From positions 1 through 25,193 of IMG/VR virus record IMGVR_UViG_3300021375_000149: a DNA stretch of 25,193 nucleotides; one strand, given 5' to 3'. Of this stretch, positions 15,302 through 22,352 are shown one piece after another. Both the position numbers and the translations under genes were made by a program. The notes beneath the pieces are model-generated. The model worked only from the letters and a program-made list of their open reading frames with translations. It was not told the DNA's origin and did not search any database. Position 1 is the first letter of the stretch. Every line of letters starts with the position of its first letter. This DNA is from a virus.

Positions 15302-15763
15302 TTATTTTGCCCACTTACCGTTACTAACGATTTGAGCTATGATTCCATAAACTGATAGGTCTTGGTATGAATCTTCGATTGCCTCTCCAACCTCATCTTT
15401 CTTACCTTGTACTACCATTTGTTTTAATCTCTGAATCTTATCATTCATTCTAAACCAAAGACCTGTAAGTGCTATATTTTTATCAGCTCTACTCTTTAAA
15501 TCAGAGCCAACTGATATATTATCTGGTCCGTAGTTAGCTTGTTTCTTACAGAAAAGTTCATATTGAGTAAACATAATTCTTTTAAACTCATCAGTCATTT
15601 CAGGCCATTCTTTTTCCATCTGTTCTACGATATCTGAATTATCGTACTTAATAACAGAGTACTCTACCTCATCAGGTGCTTTAAAGTTTAATCTATGTTC
15701 TCTTGTTTTTTGTTTTTTAACTACCGAAGTTTTGGTAGATTTAATAGGTGCTTTTTTTGCCAT
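15302..15763 (-). CDS. DUF1599-like helical protein (nucleotide-modification-associated type)
   Basis: 153 aa. A lysine-rich N-terminal tail (1-25) is followed by a helical domain with FCKKQANYGPDNISVG (72-87), then GLWFRMNDKIQRLKQMV (101-117), then VGEAIEDSYQDLSVYGII (124-141). The pattern K...YG..N / G...R.NDK..RL / E.......DL..Y is that of DUF1599 proteins in phages, which some authors group with nucleotide modification, and it resembles all-alpha nucleotide pyrophosphohydrolases. It may act on a nucleotide pool, but no substrate can be named. A strong promoter (15791-15822) lies 28 nt upstream, so it can be expressed alone; no partner gene is in the same transcript before the SSB promoter. 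Confidence 0.55.
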   Translation of the reverse strand: MAKKAPIKSTKTSVVKKQKTREHRLNFKAPDEVEYSVIKYDNSDIVEQMEKEWPEMTDEFKRIMFTQYELFCKKQANYGPDNISVGSDLKSRADKNIALTGLWFRMNDKIQRLKQMVVQGKKDEVGEAIEDSYQDLSVYGIIAQIVSNGKWAK

Positions 15764-15790
15764 ATGTAACTTATTTAAATTTTATTTATA

Positions 15791-15822
15791 CAAATATACG
15801 AATATTATTTTTAATATCCAAA
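15791..15822 (-). promoter_or_regulatory. Bacteroidota-type promoter for the DUF1599-like gene
   Basis: -33 TTTG at 15819-15822, a 20-nt spacer ending TTCG, and -7 TATATTTG at 15791-15798, a full consensus match. About 14 of 16 bases around the two boxes are shared with the clamp promoter at 5538-5569. Confidence 0.75.
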
Positions 15823-15838
15823 TTATTTTTAATATTTT

Positions 15839-16027
15839 TTAATCTTGATACCAAAATTCATCGATTGAAATCGTTTCCAATCGTTTCCATTCAGCTCTAA
15901 GTTCTTCAACAGTCCATTCAAAGTAGTTTACACTCCTATCTCTGTAACCGTTTACCTCTTTGTGTAAATCACTTATACACATTAAAAATTGTTCCTTAGT
16001 CCAAGTATCAATTGTTGTTCCTTCCAT
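15839..16027 (-). CDS. Uncharacterised 62-aa protein
   Basis: No family recognised. The protein is acidic and rich in Trp and Tyr, with WTKEQFLMCISDLHKEV (9-25) and WTVEELRAEWKRLE (38-51), two likely amphipathic helices that each begin with WT. There is no signal or membrane segment. Its ATG (16027) overlaps the stop of the metallopeptidase gene by one base (TAATG), so it is translated with it. It is the last gene before the DUF1599-like promoter. Confidence 0.65.
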   Translation of the reverse strand: MEGTTIDTWTKEQFLMCISDLHKEVNGYRDRSVNYFEWTVEELRAEWKRLETISIDEFWYQD

Positions 16028-16419
16028 TATATAAACATTTTGTAGTTAGATTCTTCTTTTGTTGCTGCAATCTCATATGGGTGATTATCGTATCTGAATC
16101 CCATGTTGTAGTATCTTGTCATCCAAGATGGAGATTGTAAGTAATGTTGGTATTCGTGAACTAAAGTTTCCACGATATGTTTTTTAGATTTCATCTTTGG
16201 ATAGTATAGAACTATTGAGTTATCAATTCTATCAAATTCAGCATCTGGTGATTCTTCTCCCATTTCACCATCATCTTCTTCACCACTTAATCTACCATAA
16301 ATTGAAGTTTCATATTCGATATAAGGAGTTACTTCTGGAAAGTGTTTTGAGTAACCATAGTAATTTTCAAGTTTTGGGAAAACTTCCTCAACTATTTTTT
16401 GTATATCTTTTAACTTCAT
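16027..16419 (-). CDS. Small zinc metallopeptidase-like protein (HExxH)
   Basis: 130 aa. The motif VETLVHEYQHYLQ (83-95) is a zincin signature with H88, E89 and H92. A second conserved-looking segment, NMGFRYDNHPYEIAA (105-119), offers E116 as a third zinc ligand on a helix, as in minimal gluzincins and SprT-like proteins. An acidic insertion (about 45-62) lies before the motif. It has no signal peptide, so it acts in the cytoplasm or is packaged. Possible roles are processing of a phage protein or binding without cleavage; the substrate is unknown. The gene begins one nucleotide after the 76-aa gene and overlaps the next start. Confidence 0.7.
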   Translation of the reverse strand: MKLKDIQKIVEEVFPKLENYYGYSKHFPEVTPYIEYETSIYGRLSGEEDDGEMGEESPDAEFDRIDNSIVLYYPKMKSKKHIVETLVHEYQHYLQSPSWMTRYYNMGFRYDNHPYEIAATKEESNYKMFI

Positions 16420-16420
16420 A

Positions 16421-16651
16421 TTAGTTATTTAGCCATAGGTTATATATGTAATCATAAGAAGTTTCAAGTTCTTCAGATAACCTAGTGAATAATCTTTCTC
16501 TAATTAGGGAATCACCTACACCAAAGTAATCATAAACATCACCTTTATTGAATAGTGTATTTAATAAGCCAGAGAAAGTTGAGGTTTCTTTAAGTTCAGC
16601 TCCCAACTCATCAGTTGGATAGTTTTCTAAATAAAATTCTTTAATAGTCAT
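16421..16651 (-). CDS. Conserved small phage protein, 76 aa
   Basis: No function recognised. It is acidic, with KGDVYDYFGVGDSLIRERLF (36-55), followed by TRLSEELETSYDYIYNLWL (56-74). The DVYD..G..DS..RER.F..L.E....YD.IY..WL arrangement gives the impression of a compact conserved helical domain that I believe occurs in other marine phages. It is the first gene after the promoter at 16678-16709 and leads the small operon with the metallopeptidase and the 62-aa protein. Confidence 0.68.
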   Translation of the reverse strand: MTIKEFYLENYPTDELGAELKETSTFSGLLNTLFNKGDVYDYFGVGDSLIRERLFTRLSEELETSYDYIYNLWLNN

Positions 16652-16677
16652 TTTTTAAGTTTTAATCATTTACATAG

Positions 16678-16709
16678 TAAATATACGAAAAAAAAATGAG
16701 AAATCCTAA
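16678..16709 (-). promoter_or_regulatory. Promoter for the small-gene operon with the metallopeptidase
   Basis: -7 TATATTTA at 16678-16685 preceded by TTCG, and a -33 TTAG (one mismatch) at 16706-16709 with a 20-nt spacer. The start codon at 16651 follows after a leader of about 20 nt. The T-run between the two boxes (16688-16696) has no stem before it and is not taken as a terminator. Confidence 0.55.
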
Positions 16710-16720
16710 TAAAAAGTGAA

Positions 16721-17122
16721 TTATTTTTTGTTAAATTCTATTACCTCGAAGATTCGTGTAGAAATTTTCTTTGTGCCTTCTACATTGGTAACAATGATTG
16801 AGTTTTTAAATTTATCCCAATCGATAGTAAATGATTTATCTAATACACCACCATTCTCTTCTTTTACCAATTCGTTTAGAGCGTTTATGGTATAAAGAGT
16901 ATTTGATTGCTTCTTTCTATGTACCAAAATAGTATCCCCTAAAGGTTTATCTGGTTTAATTGAAGTATCAATATTATATGTAACAAAAAGCTCTTCCAAA
17001 TTACCCTTATTCTGAAGAACATAAATATAGTTATAAACTATATGATAAGTTTCTCTAATAAGTTGAAGGGTTTTTTGAAGTTCCTCTTTAGTCGTGAATG
17101 TACAGAGTAACTGTGTTTGCAT
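16721..17122 (-). CDS. Conserved uncharacterised phage protein, 133 aa
   Basis: Function unknown. It begins MQTQLLCTFTTKEELQKTL, followed by VYNYIYVLQNKGNLEELFVT (29-48), HRKKQSNTLYTINALNELV (68-86), and a C-terminal strand-rich part with FTIDWDKFKNSIIVTN (98-113). I recall similar proteins, with the TFTTK start and the HRKK..NTLYTINALN segment, in cyanophage-type T4 relatives but cannot name a role. It is soluble with no signal peptide. A purine-rich AGGAAG lies 5-10 nt before the ATG. It appears to be transcribed on its own or from the gene upstream. Confidence 0.72.
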   Translation of the reverse strand: MQTQLLCTFTTKEELQKTLQLIRETYHIVYNYIYVLQNKGNLEELFVTYNIDTSIKPDKPLGDTILVHRKKQSNTLYTINALNELVKEENGGVLDKSFTIDWDKFKNSIIVTNVEGTKKISTRIFEVIEFNKK

Positions 17123-17181
17123 TAATCTTCCTATCTATTTGTATTCCTATATAAATATAAAATCATTTTAGGAAAGATTCA

Positions 17182-17205
17182 GTAATGTACATAAAAGTAA
17201 TGTAC
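17182..17205. repeat. Pair of 9-nt direct repeats in an intergenic gap
   Basis: GTAATGTAC occurs at 17182-17190 and 17197-17205 with a 15-bp period. The embedded GTACAT and ATGTAC also form an inverted repeat. It lies between the 663-aa gene and the 133-aa gene, upstream of an AT-rich -7-like box (17152-17159), where an operator could sit. The rest of this 98-nt gap shows nothing clear. Confidence 0.35.
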
Positions 17206-17220
17206 CCTCAATTAACGTTT

Positions 17221-19212
17221 CTATTTGGAGTTAGATGAGTAAACTTTTTGAGTTGCATCTTTTAATGTAGCCGCAAATCGTTTATCTAATTTCATTTCAA
17301 ATTTAATTTGACCACCATATCCTACACCATCTTCTCGTACACTAACCTCTGCAATTGGAATTACATCACTACCTACTTCAGCTTGATATCCTAAGAATGG
17401 TGGTGGGCCTGGCTCAGATGTTAGTTTTTCTTTTATATCATCATATTTAGATGTTCCAAATATTTCTATCATTGTATCTTTATCTAAAGACATATCACCA
17501 ATTGCCATAGTCTCTTCACCTTCAGATACTGCTTTTAATGGAAACTCTTCCCGTATAGATGTCATCATTCCTTCTTTCATTTTAGGATTTTCAGAAAGTG
17601 ATTTTATAGATGCTTCTATAAATTTAGTTTGCTTTTCCGATGCATCTCTTAAATATTGTTGAGCTACGGTGTTGCCACCCTCATTAGGACCTTTATCATT
17701 TCTCTTACCCCAACTTGGCCAATCAGCAATAGATTTTATAGATGCCATAACAACAGATGAACTTTTTCTGTAATCACCCTTTCCATTTTGTAAGTTATCT
17801 AAAGCTTCATTAAAATCTAACCCTTTGGATTTAAATACCTTTTCTAATTCTTTAGCTTTTTCAGGATTATCACTTAATAAGGATTCTATATCAGATTTTA
17901 TACTCTCACCGGTGGCTGCTATACTTTCTCTTTGATTTTCTTTATAAACACTTTGGTTTATCTCATCTGGCAAATCATCACCTAACCAATCTTTAAATTG
18001 ACCAGCTCCTGAGTTTAAGAAGTTTACATCTTTAGATTTTTTAAGTGAAATTTCATCTAAAACTTCCTCACCATTTGGTTTTTTAACTCTAAGATACATA
18101 TCGGTTGAAAATCCTTTATTTTCTTTGTAATTTTCAATTCCCATAGCTTCAGCCTCATCTTTAGCATCCCATGAACTAGCTACAATAGTAGTTCCGTTAC
18201 CATATTGTTTTTCTAATCTATCAATAATTGCTTTTCTACTTTGTGTAGCGGCTTTTACCCAACTCTTATCTATAATACGAGAACCTGGATTATCAACAAA
18301 TTTTCCTTTTGGGTTTTTCTTTTTAAATGTAGTTGGGTGGTTTTCTAATAATTCCTTCTCATGTTTAAGTAATGCTTCAGAAAATTCATTCCACTCATCA
18401 TCACTCATTGTAGAACCCATCATAGTCATCAATTCTCCAGCTTGTGCTGATATCTTACCAGCCCCTCCTTCAATATCAGAGAAATGGGTCCATTTTGCAG
18501 TTTCTGTGGTTATTCTTGAATTTACCATTCGTTCAAGTACCTTAACATATCTTTTTGGAAATTTTGGATTTTTAATAAATCCATCTAACTTTAAAGATTC
18601 AGGTGGAGTTGGATTAGCACTTTTTTCATTTCTTTTATTAAAATCATCATCAGTTGGTTCCAAATCCATTTGATAATTTTCCGATTCAAGTGGGTTTGTA
18701 TCTACTAATGTTTTATTTTTAGAACCTGTATATCCATTACCCTTCGTAGAATCACTTGATTGTTCATCAGATGAATCATTTTGTTTAGCTACCCTATCTG
18801 CTCTCTCTTTTTCTTTCTTAGCGTAATCAGAGTTAGCTTTTACATCTTTACCAAGTTCTTTTTCTTCTTTTTCCTCACCACCCGTTTCATCTTCTTTTGG
18901 TATATATTTACCACTTGGTGTTTTTGTAAACTTTTCAAAATCACCTTTAGGATTTGCTTTCCACTTATCGTAATCTTGTGCTTTTACATATCCACTACCA
19001 CCAGTATTCTTATACTTTTCATCTTCAGCTGTTTTTTCATCATCTTCATTAGTTAAAAATTCAAAGATAATTTCTTTTGCTTCAAACTCATTCCATTCTG
19101 AAAGAATTTCTGACATCATAGATTGTTGGTCTTTATCGTATATATCAACGATACCAACTCTCATGTTGAGTTCTCTTAATAAGTTATCTATTAACTGAGT
19201 ATAATCCATCAT
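17221..19212 (-). CDS. Large uncharacterised phage protein with a possible nuclease-like core
   Basis: 663 aa. The N-terminal 55 residues (IDNLLRELNMRVGIVDIYD) form a compact helical domain. Residues 56-205 are low-complexity, rich in Lys, Glu, Ser and Asp, and likely disordered. The folded part from about 207 includes GFSTDMYLRV (367-376) and LDEISLKKSKDVNFLN (385-400). D371 followed by D386/E387 and K391 on paired strands recalls PD-(D/E)xK nucleases, but spacing is not standard and this is a guess. A second ordered segment ends with GQIKFEMKLDKRF (634-646). Similar proteins seem to occur in marine T4-like phages as unknown or virion proteins. The start is ATG 19212 or the adjacent ATG 19209. 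It follows the lipoprotein nuclease gene by 14 nt. Confidence 0.75.
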   Translation of the reverse strand: MMDYTQLIDNLLRELNMRVGIVDIYDKDQQSMMSEILSEWNEFEAKEIIFEFLTNEDDEKTAEDEKYKNTGGSGYVKAQDYDKWKANPKGDFEKFTKTPSGKYIPKEDETGGEEKEEKELGKDVKANSDYAKKEKERADRVAKQNDSSDEQSSDSTKGNGYTGSKNKTLVDTNPLESENYQMDLEPTDDDFNKRNEKSANPTPPESLKLDGFIKNPKFPKRYVKVLERMVNSRITTETAKWTHFSDIEGGAGKISAQAGELMTMMGSTMSDDEWNEFSEALLKHEKELLENHPTTFKKKNPKGKFVDNPGSRIIDKSWVKAATQSRKAIIDRLEKQYGNGTTIVASSWDAKDEAEAMGIENYKENKGFSTDMYLRVKKPNGEEVLDEISLKKSKDVNFLNSGAGQFKDWLGDDLPDEINQSVYKENQRESIAATGESIKSDIESLLSDNPEKAKELEKVFKSKGLDFNEALDNLQNGKGDYRKSSSVVMASIKSIADWPSWGKRNDKGPNEGGNTVAQQYLRDASEKQTKFIEASIKSLSENPKMKEGMMTSIREEFPLKAVSEGEETMAIGDMSLDKDTMIEIFGTSKYDDIKEKLTSEPGPPPFLGYQAEVGSDVIPIAEVSVREDGVGYGGQIKFEMKLDKRFAATLKDATQKVYSSNSK

Positions 19213-19226
19213 GTATAAATATAAGT

Positions 19227-19847
19227 TTATTTAGTTACTAAGTAATCTGTCCAATGTGTACCACTTGTATCTTCATTTGGAAATTCAAATACAATCTCTC
19301 TATCATCAAACTTTAATATCTTTTTGAATCCTTTTGGAATTGAAGCACCACCACTAACTTTTTGTGGAGTTTCATCAAATATAACTTCGATTCTTACATC
19401 AACTTGGTAAAAATTTGCTAAGTTTCTTTCAAATCCTTCTAAATGATTCCACACACCTCTATTAAGAGATTCATGTTGTAAAGCAGAATTAGCAAAGTTA
19501 AATGTAAGTTGTAACATTTCTTTAGTACAATTGAATGCTGCTGCTGGTGCCATATGTCCTTTATCCCATACGTTTGAATAATAATCATCATTATCTGATG
19601 TTAAAATACCTTCTGGTTTCCAAAAATCCATTGAACCTCTATCAACTCCTGGTAGTGGGCATTCAACTGTGTATTCAATCCAAATTGGTTGTTCTAATAT
19701 CTCATTATATTCTAGTTTGAATATTTCACTTTCTACGATTACCGATTCTCTTGGGTCTTGAACTTCGATTACTTCGTATGGAGGAGTGAATCCCTCACTT
19801 GTACAAGCCACTATTAATAGTGCAAGTAACGTAATAAATTTTTTCAT
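19227..19847 (-). CDS. DNA/RNA non-specific endonuclease (beta-beta-alpha-Me) with lipoprotein signal peptide
   Basis: 206 aa. The N-terminus MKKFITLLALLIVAC is a lipoprotein signal with lipobox IVAC, C15 being the lipidated residue, so the mature enzyme should sit in a membrane facing the periplasm or the surface. The catalytic motif DKGHMAPAAA (95-104) corresponds to DRGHxAP of the Serratia nuclease family, with H98 as general base. SLNRGVWNHLE (127-137) supplies the magnesium-binding asparagine (N129) and a conserved Glu (E137). The family cuts DNA and RNA without sequence preference. Export protects the phage's own genome and suggests activity on DNA outside the cytoplasm: entering rival DNA, released host DNA as nutrient, or extracellular DNA. 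C-T-S-E-G after the lipobox carries only one acidic residue, a weak match to Bacteroidota surface-export signals. Confidence 0.9.
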   Translation of the reverse strand: MKKFITLLALLIVACTSEGFTPPYEVIEVQDPRESVIVESEIFKLEYNEILEQPIWIEYTVECPLPGVDRGSMDFWKPEGILTSDNDDYYSNVWDKGHMAPAAAFNCTKEMLQLTFNFANSALQHESLNRGVWNHLEGFERNLANFYQVDVRIEVIFDETPQKVSGGASIPKGFKKILKFDDREIVFEFPNEDTSGTHWTDYLVTK

Positions 19848-19881
19848 AATTTTATTTTGTATGTGTCAGTATATAAATATA

Positions 19882-21117
19882 TTAGATAATGTTTTTAGGA
19901 AGCTTTGGAAAAATCTCATCTAATAGACTATTTTTAGTCTTAACTGTTTCTAAAAAACAGCTTCGAATGTATTCTAACCATTCGTTTAATTTAGAGGTTA
20001 ACTCTTTCCATTTTACTTCATCATCCATTTGTATTCGTAACCAAGGCATTATATCAGTAATATCATCATATTCAGGTAATGGATATTCCGGTATATCATA
20101 TCCTAATAAATCAATTACTTTATGTATTTTTTGAATAGTTCTGTAATGTACATCTAAAAATAACTTACCTGCTAATATGTGACAGATTGTTTTTTCTGAG
20201 AAACATTGAGTCATTGGGTTTTCGTGTATAAGATTAACTTCAGCAAGTCCAAACATTTTCCACATACCTTCTTCCATATTATTTTTCATCCACTCACCGC
20301 CAAAATCTTCTATATTATACCCTCTTTTTTCTAATCTTTTAAGATTTGGGAATTTTAAAAATTCATTGTAATCTTTTTCATACTGATGTTTCCAAATGTA
20401 ATGATTAGAATCAGTAAATGAAGAGTATGTGATTAAAGTATCATTTTCATTTAAATCTTTTTTAATTCCATTAGCTATATATAATTTAGAATCATAAACT
20501 CTACGAACTGGATATAACAATTTATACTCATATTCAGTTTTTAATTTTAACCAATCATAGAAAAAATAATATTCTCGTGTAGCAGTTGTATCTGGAAATA
20601 TAAATGACATAAATGATTGTGAAAAGATATATTTAGTTCTATCCGGATTTGTAACATTATCATTGTAAAGATTTATATCTTCTTTAAGTAGCTTAGATAC
20701 ATCAATACCTTCTTCATCTAAATTAAATCCTTCCCAACTAATCCAAGATATATGTACGTTTTTTCTAACCTTGTATTTTAATCCATTTAAAAAAGGAATC
20801 CAATCATTTTTGAAACCTTCCATAGTTGGTAGAATAAACATTCTATCTGATGATAATCCATTTTGTAGTGAATTTATAGTAACATCAAAAATATGATGAG
20901 CTGATTCATCTTCCCAAAATCTATCATTTACAAATTTTATATCTAAATCAGTACCTTTGTACTTAGCTTTGATTGAGTGTATATTAGAATTCCAAATCTT
21001 TACTTGATATCTATTTTGCTCAGTTACAACAGGAACTTTAGTAGGGTCTACTTTTACTCCATGGAAAAAGTACCAAAATAACTCATAGGTATATTTGTGA
21101 TGAACGTATATTTTCAT
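19882..21117 (-). CDS. Tandem paralogue 3 of a large uncharacterised family (possible glycosyltransferase-like)
   Basis: 411 aa; the third and last of three adjacent homologous genes. Shared blocks: MKIYVHH.Y.YE.FWYFFHGV at the N-terminus (1-21), HISWISWEG (122-130), FMSFIFP...REYYFF (169-186), YPVRRVY (202-208), KRGYNIEDFGGEW (264-276), and FGLAEVNLIHE (289-299). SEKTICHILAGKLF (307-320) follows. The [ST]EK[TS]-x-x-HILA-x-KPFI block recalls the donor-binding TEK-type motif of GT10-like glycosyltransferases, but in this copy the usual K-P-F-I is K-L-F-L, so it may have drifted. There is no signal peptide or membrane segment. It begins with an ATGA overlap with paralogue 2. Substrate and function are unknown. 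Confidence 0.75.
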   Translation of the reverse strand: MKIYVHHKYTYELFWYFFHGVKVDPTKVPVVTEQNRYQVKIWNSNIHSIKAKYKGTDLDIKFVNDRFWEDESAHHIFDVTINSLQNGLSSDRMFILPTMEGFKNDWIPFLNGLKYKVRKNVHISWISWEGFNLDEEGIDVSKLLKEDINLYNDNVTNPDRTKYIFSQSFMSFIFPDTTATREYYFFYDWLKLKTEYEYKLLYPVRRVYDSKLYIANGIKKDLNENDTLITYSSFTDSNHYIWKHQYEKDYNEFLKFPNLKRLEKRGYNIEDFGGEWMKNNMEEGMWKMFGLAEVNLIHENPMTQCFSEKTICHILAGKLFLDVHYRTIQKIHKVIDLLGYDIPEYPLPEYDDITDIMPWLRIQMDDEVKWKELTSKLNEWLEYIRSCFLETVKTKNSLLDEIFPKLPKNII

Positions 21118-22352
21118 AAAATATTTTTTGTTGAATTCTGTTTAGATAATAGGTTATCTAAATATCCATTATGAGTATTCATAATTTCAAATAATGATTT
21201 TCTCATATAAGAAACATATTCTGTTATTTCATTCATAAGTATATTCCATTTAACATCATCTTTACTTACATTATTTAAATAGTATATTTTTTTCCACCAT
21301 CCCAAATCATCTAAGGGAAATGGTTTTATCTTGTAATTATATGTTTTTAAAATTTCACTATAAAAGTTTAATGTTTTTTTGTAAATAGGAATAAATGGTT
21401 TGTTGGCTAATATATGAGAGAATGTTTTTTCATTTATACCATATCCAATTGTAGATTCATGTAATAAATTAACTTCAGATATAGTTAATAATTTCCACAT
21501 AAATTCTTTCATATTATTATCATTATATTCAGCACCCCAATCTTTTAAATTATAACCTCGTTTGTTTATATAATTTTCATTACCAATTAATTCCATAATA
21601 GAAGTAAAGTACTTATCTGCATCTTTCTGTGTTCTCTCATCATCATTATAATTTGTAAATGATGATAATGTTACATTAAAAGCTGGATTATTAAATTTTT
21701 TAATTTCAGTTGCTACTTCAAACTTTTGTTTACTTAATCTTCTAATTGGATAATTTATTTTATATTTATAATCATTTTTGTATTTTAAATAATCTGCAAA
21801 AAAATAATATTCCCTTAACCCAATTGTATTTGGATATAAGAATGACCAAAGTATATGAGTAAACGATACTTTTTGATTATTTTCAATATGAGTTAATTCA
21901 TCCTTATATAATGTTATATTAGGATTTAATAATTTATTTAAAGTTGGGGTTATCTTATCATCACTCGTTTCCCAATCTATAAAAAATATACTTATTTTAT
22001 CTTTTAATAAATTTGCTCTTTTATTCATTAAAGGAATTATAGTATCATATAAATCGTTACCTATGTGCTCATTCCAACCTCTATCTGATATTTTTTTTAT
22101 CTCTAAGTGATGGATTGTATAATCCCATATATGATATCCATCGGTATTATTCCAATTTGAATCAAAACAAAATATACAAGTAAAATCTATATTTTTATAA
22201 GTAAACTTTATACTTACTTCCTCTCTTACTTTATTGTTTTTATTATACCGATTACTTTCAAACCATGTTGGGATTTCTTCTAATGGAGTTACTGCATGGA
22301 AGAAGTACCAAAAAAGTTCGTATGAATAATAATGATGAACATATATTTTCAT
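21114..22352 (-). CDS. Tandem paralogue 2 of the same family (possible glycosyltransferase-like)
   Basis: 412 aa. Homologous along its length with its neighbours: MKIYVHHYYSYELFWYFFHA (1-20), FFIDWE (123-128), SFLYPNTIGLREYYFFADYL (170-189), NYPIRRL (200-206), KRGYNLKDWGAEYNDNNM (264-281), SEVNLLHES (292-300), and INEKTFSHILANKPFIP (306-322). It keeps the full N-K-P-F-I block. The divergence between copies (length-changing gaps, many substitutions) shows the duplications are old, not recent. ATG 22352 overlaps the stop of paralogue 1 (ATGA), and its own stop overlaps the start of paralogue 3 the same way, so the three proteins are likely made together, possibly in similar amounts or as a complex. 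Confidence 0.75.
   Translation of the reverse strand: MKIYVHHYYSYELFWYFFHAVTPLEEIPTWFESNRYNKNNKVREEVSIKFTYKNIDFTCIFCFDSNWNNTDGYHIWDYTIHHLEIKKISDRGWNEHIGNDLYDTIIPLMNKRANLLKDKISIFFIDWETSDDKITPTLNKLLNPNITLYKDELTHIENNQKVSFTHILWSFLYPNTIGLREYYFFADYLKYKNDYKYKINYPIRRLSKQKFEVATEIKKFNNPAFNVTLSSFTNYNDDERTQKDADKYFTSIMELIGNENYINKRGYNLKDWGAEYNDNNMKEFMWKLLTISEVNLLHESTIGYGINEKTFSHILANKPFIPIYKKTLNFYSEILKTYNYKIKPFPLDDLGWWKKIYYLNNVSKDDVKWNILMNEITEYVSYMRKSLFEIMNTHNGYLDNLLSKQNSTKNIL

Noticed and set aside
15783-15790. TATAAATA on the minus strand, the T4 late promoter sequence
   Set aside because: A single copy in an AT-rich gap next to a strong host-type promoter, upstream of a probable early gene; not repeated before other genes.
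16688-16696. T-run on the minus strand as an intrinsic terminator
   Set aside because: No GC-containing stem precedes it, and it lies between the -33 and -7 boxes of a promoter.
17152-17159. TATATTTA box as a promoter for the 133-aa gene (similar boxes at 19216-19223 and 19874-19881)
   Set aside because: None has a TTTG-like -33 box at 19-20 nt or the TTCG extension, and such octamers are common in AT-rich gaps; the box at 19216 would also start transcription on the start codon.
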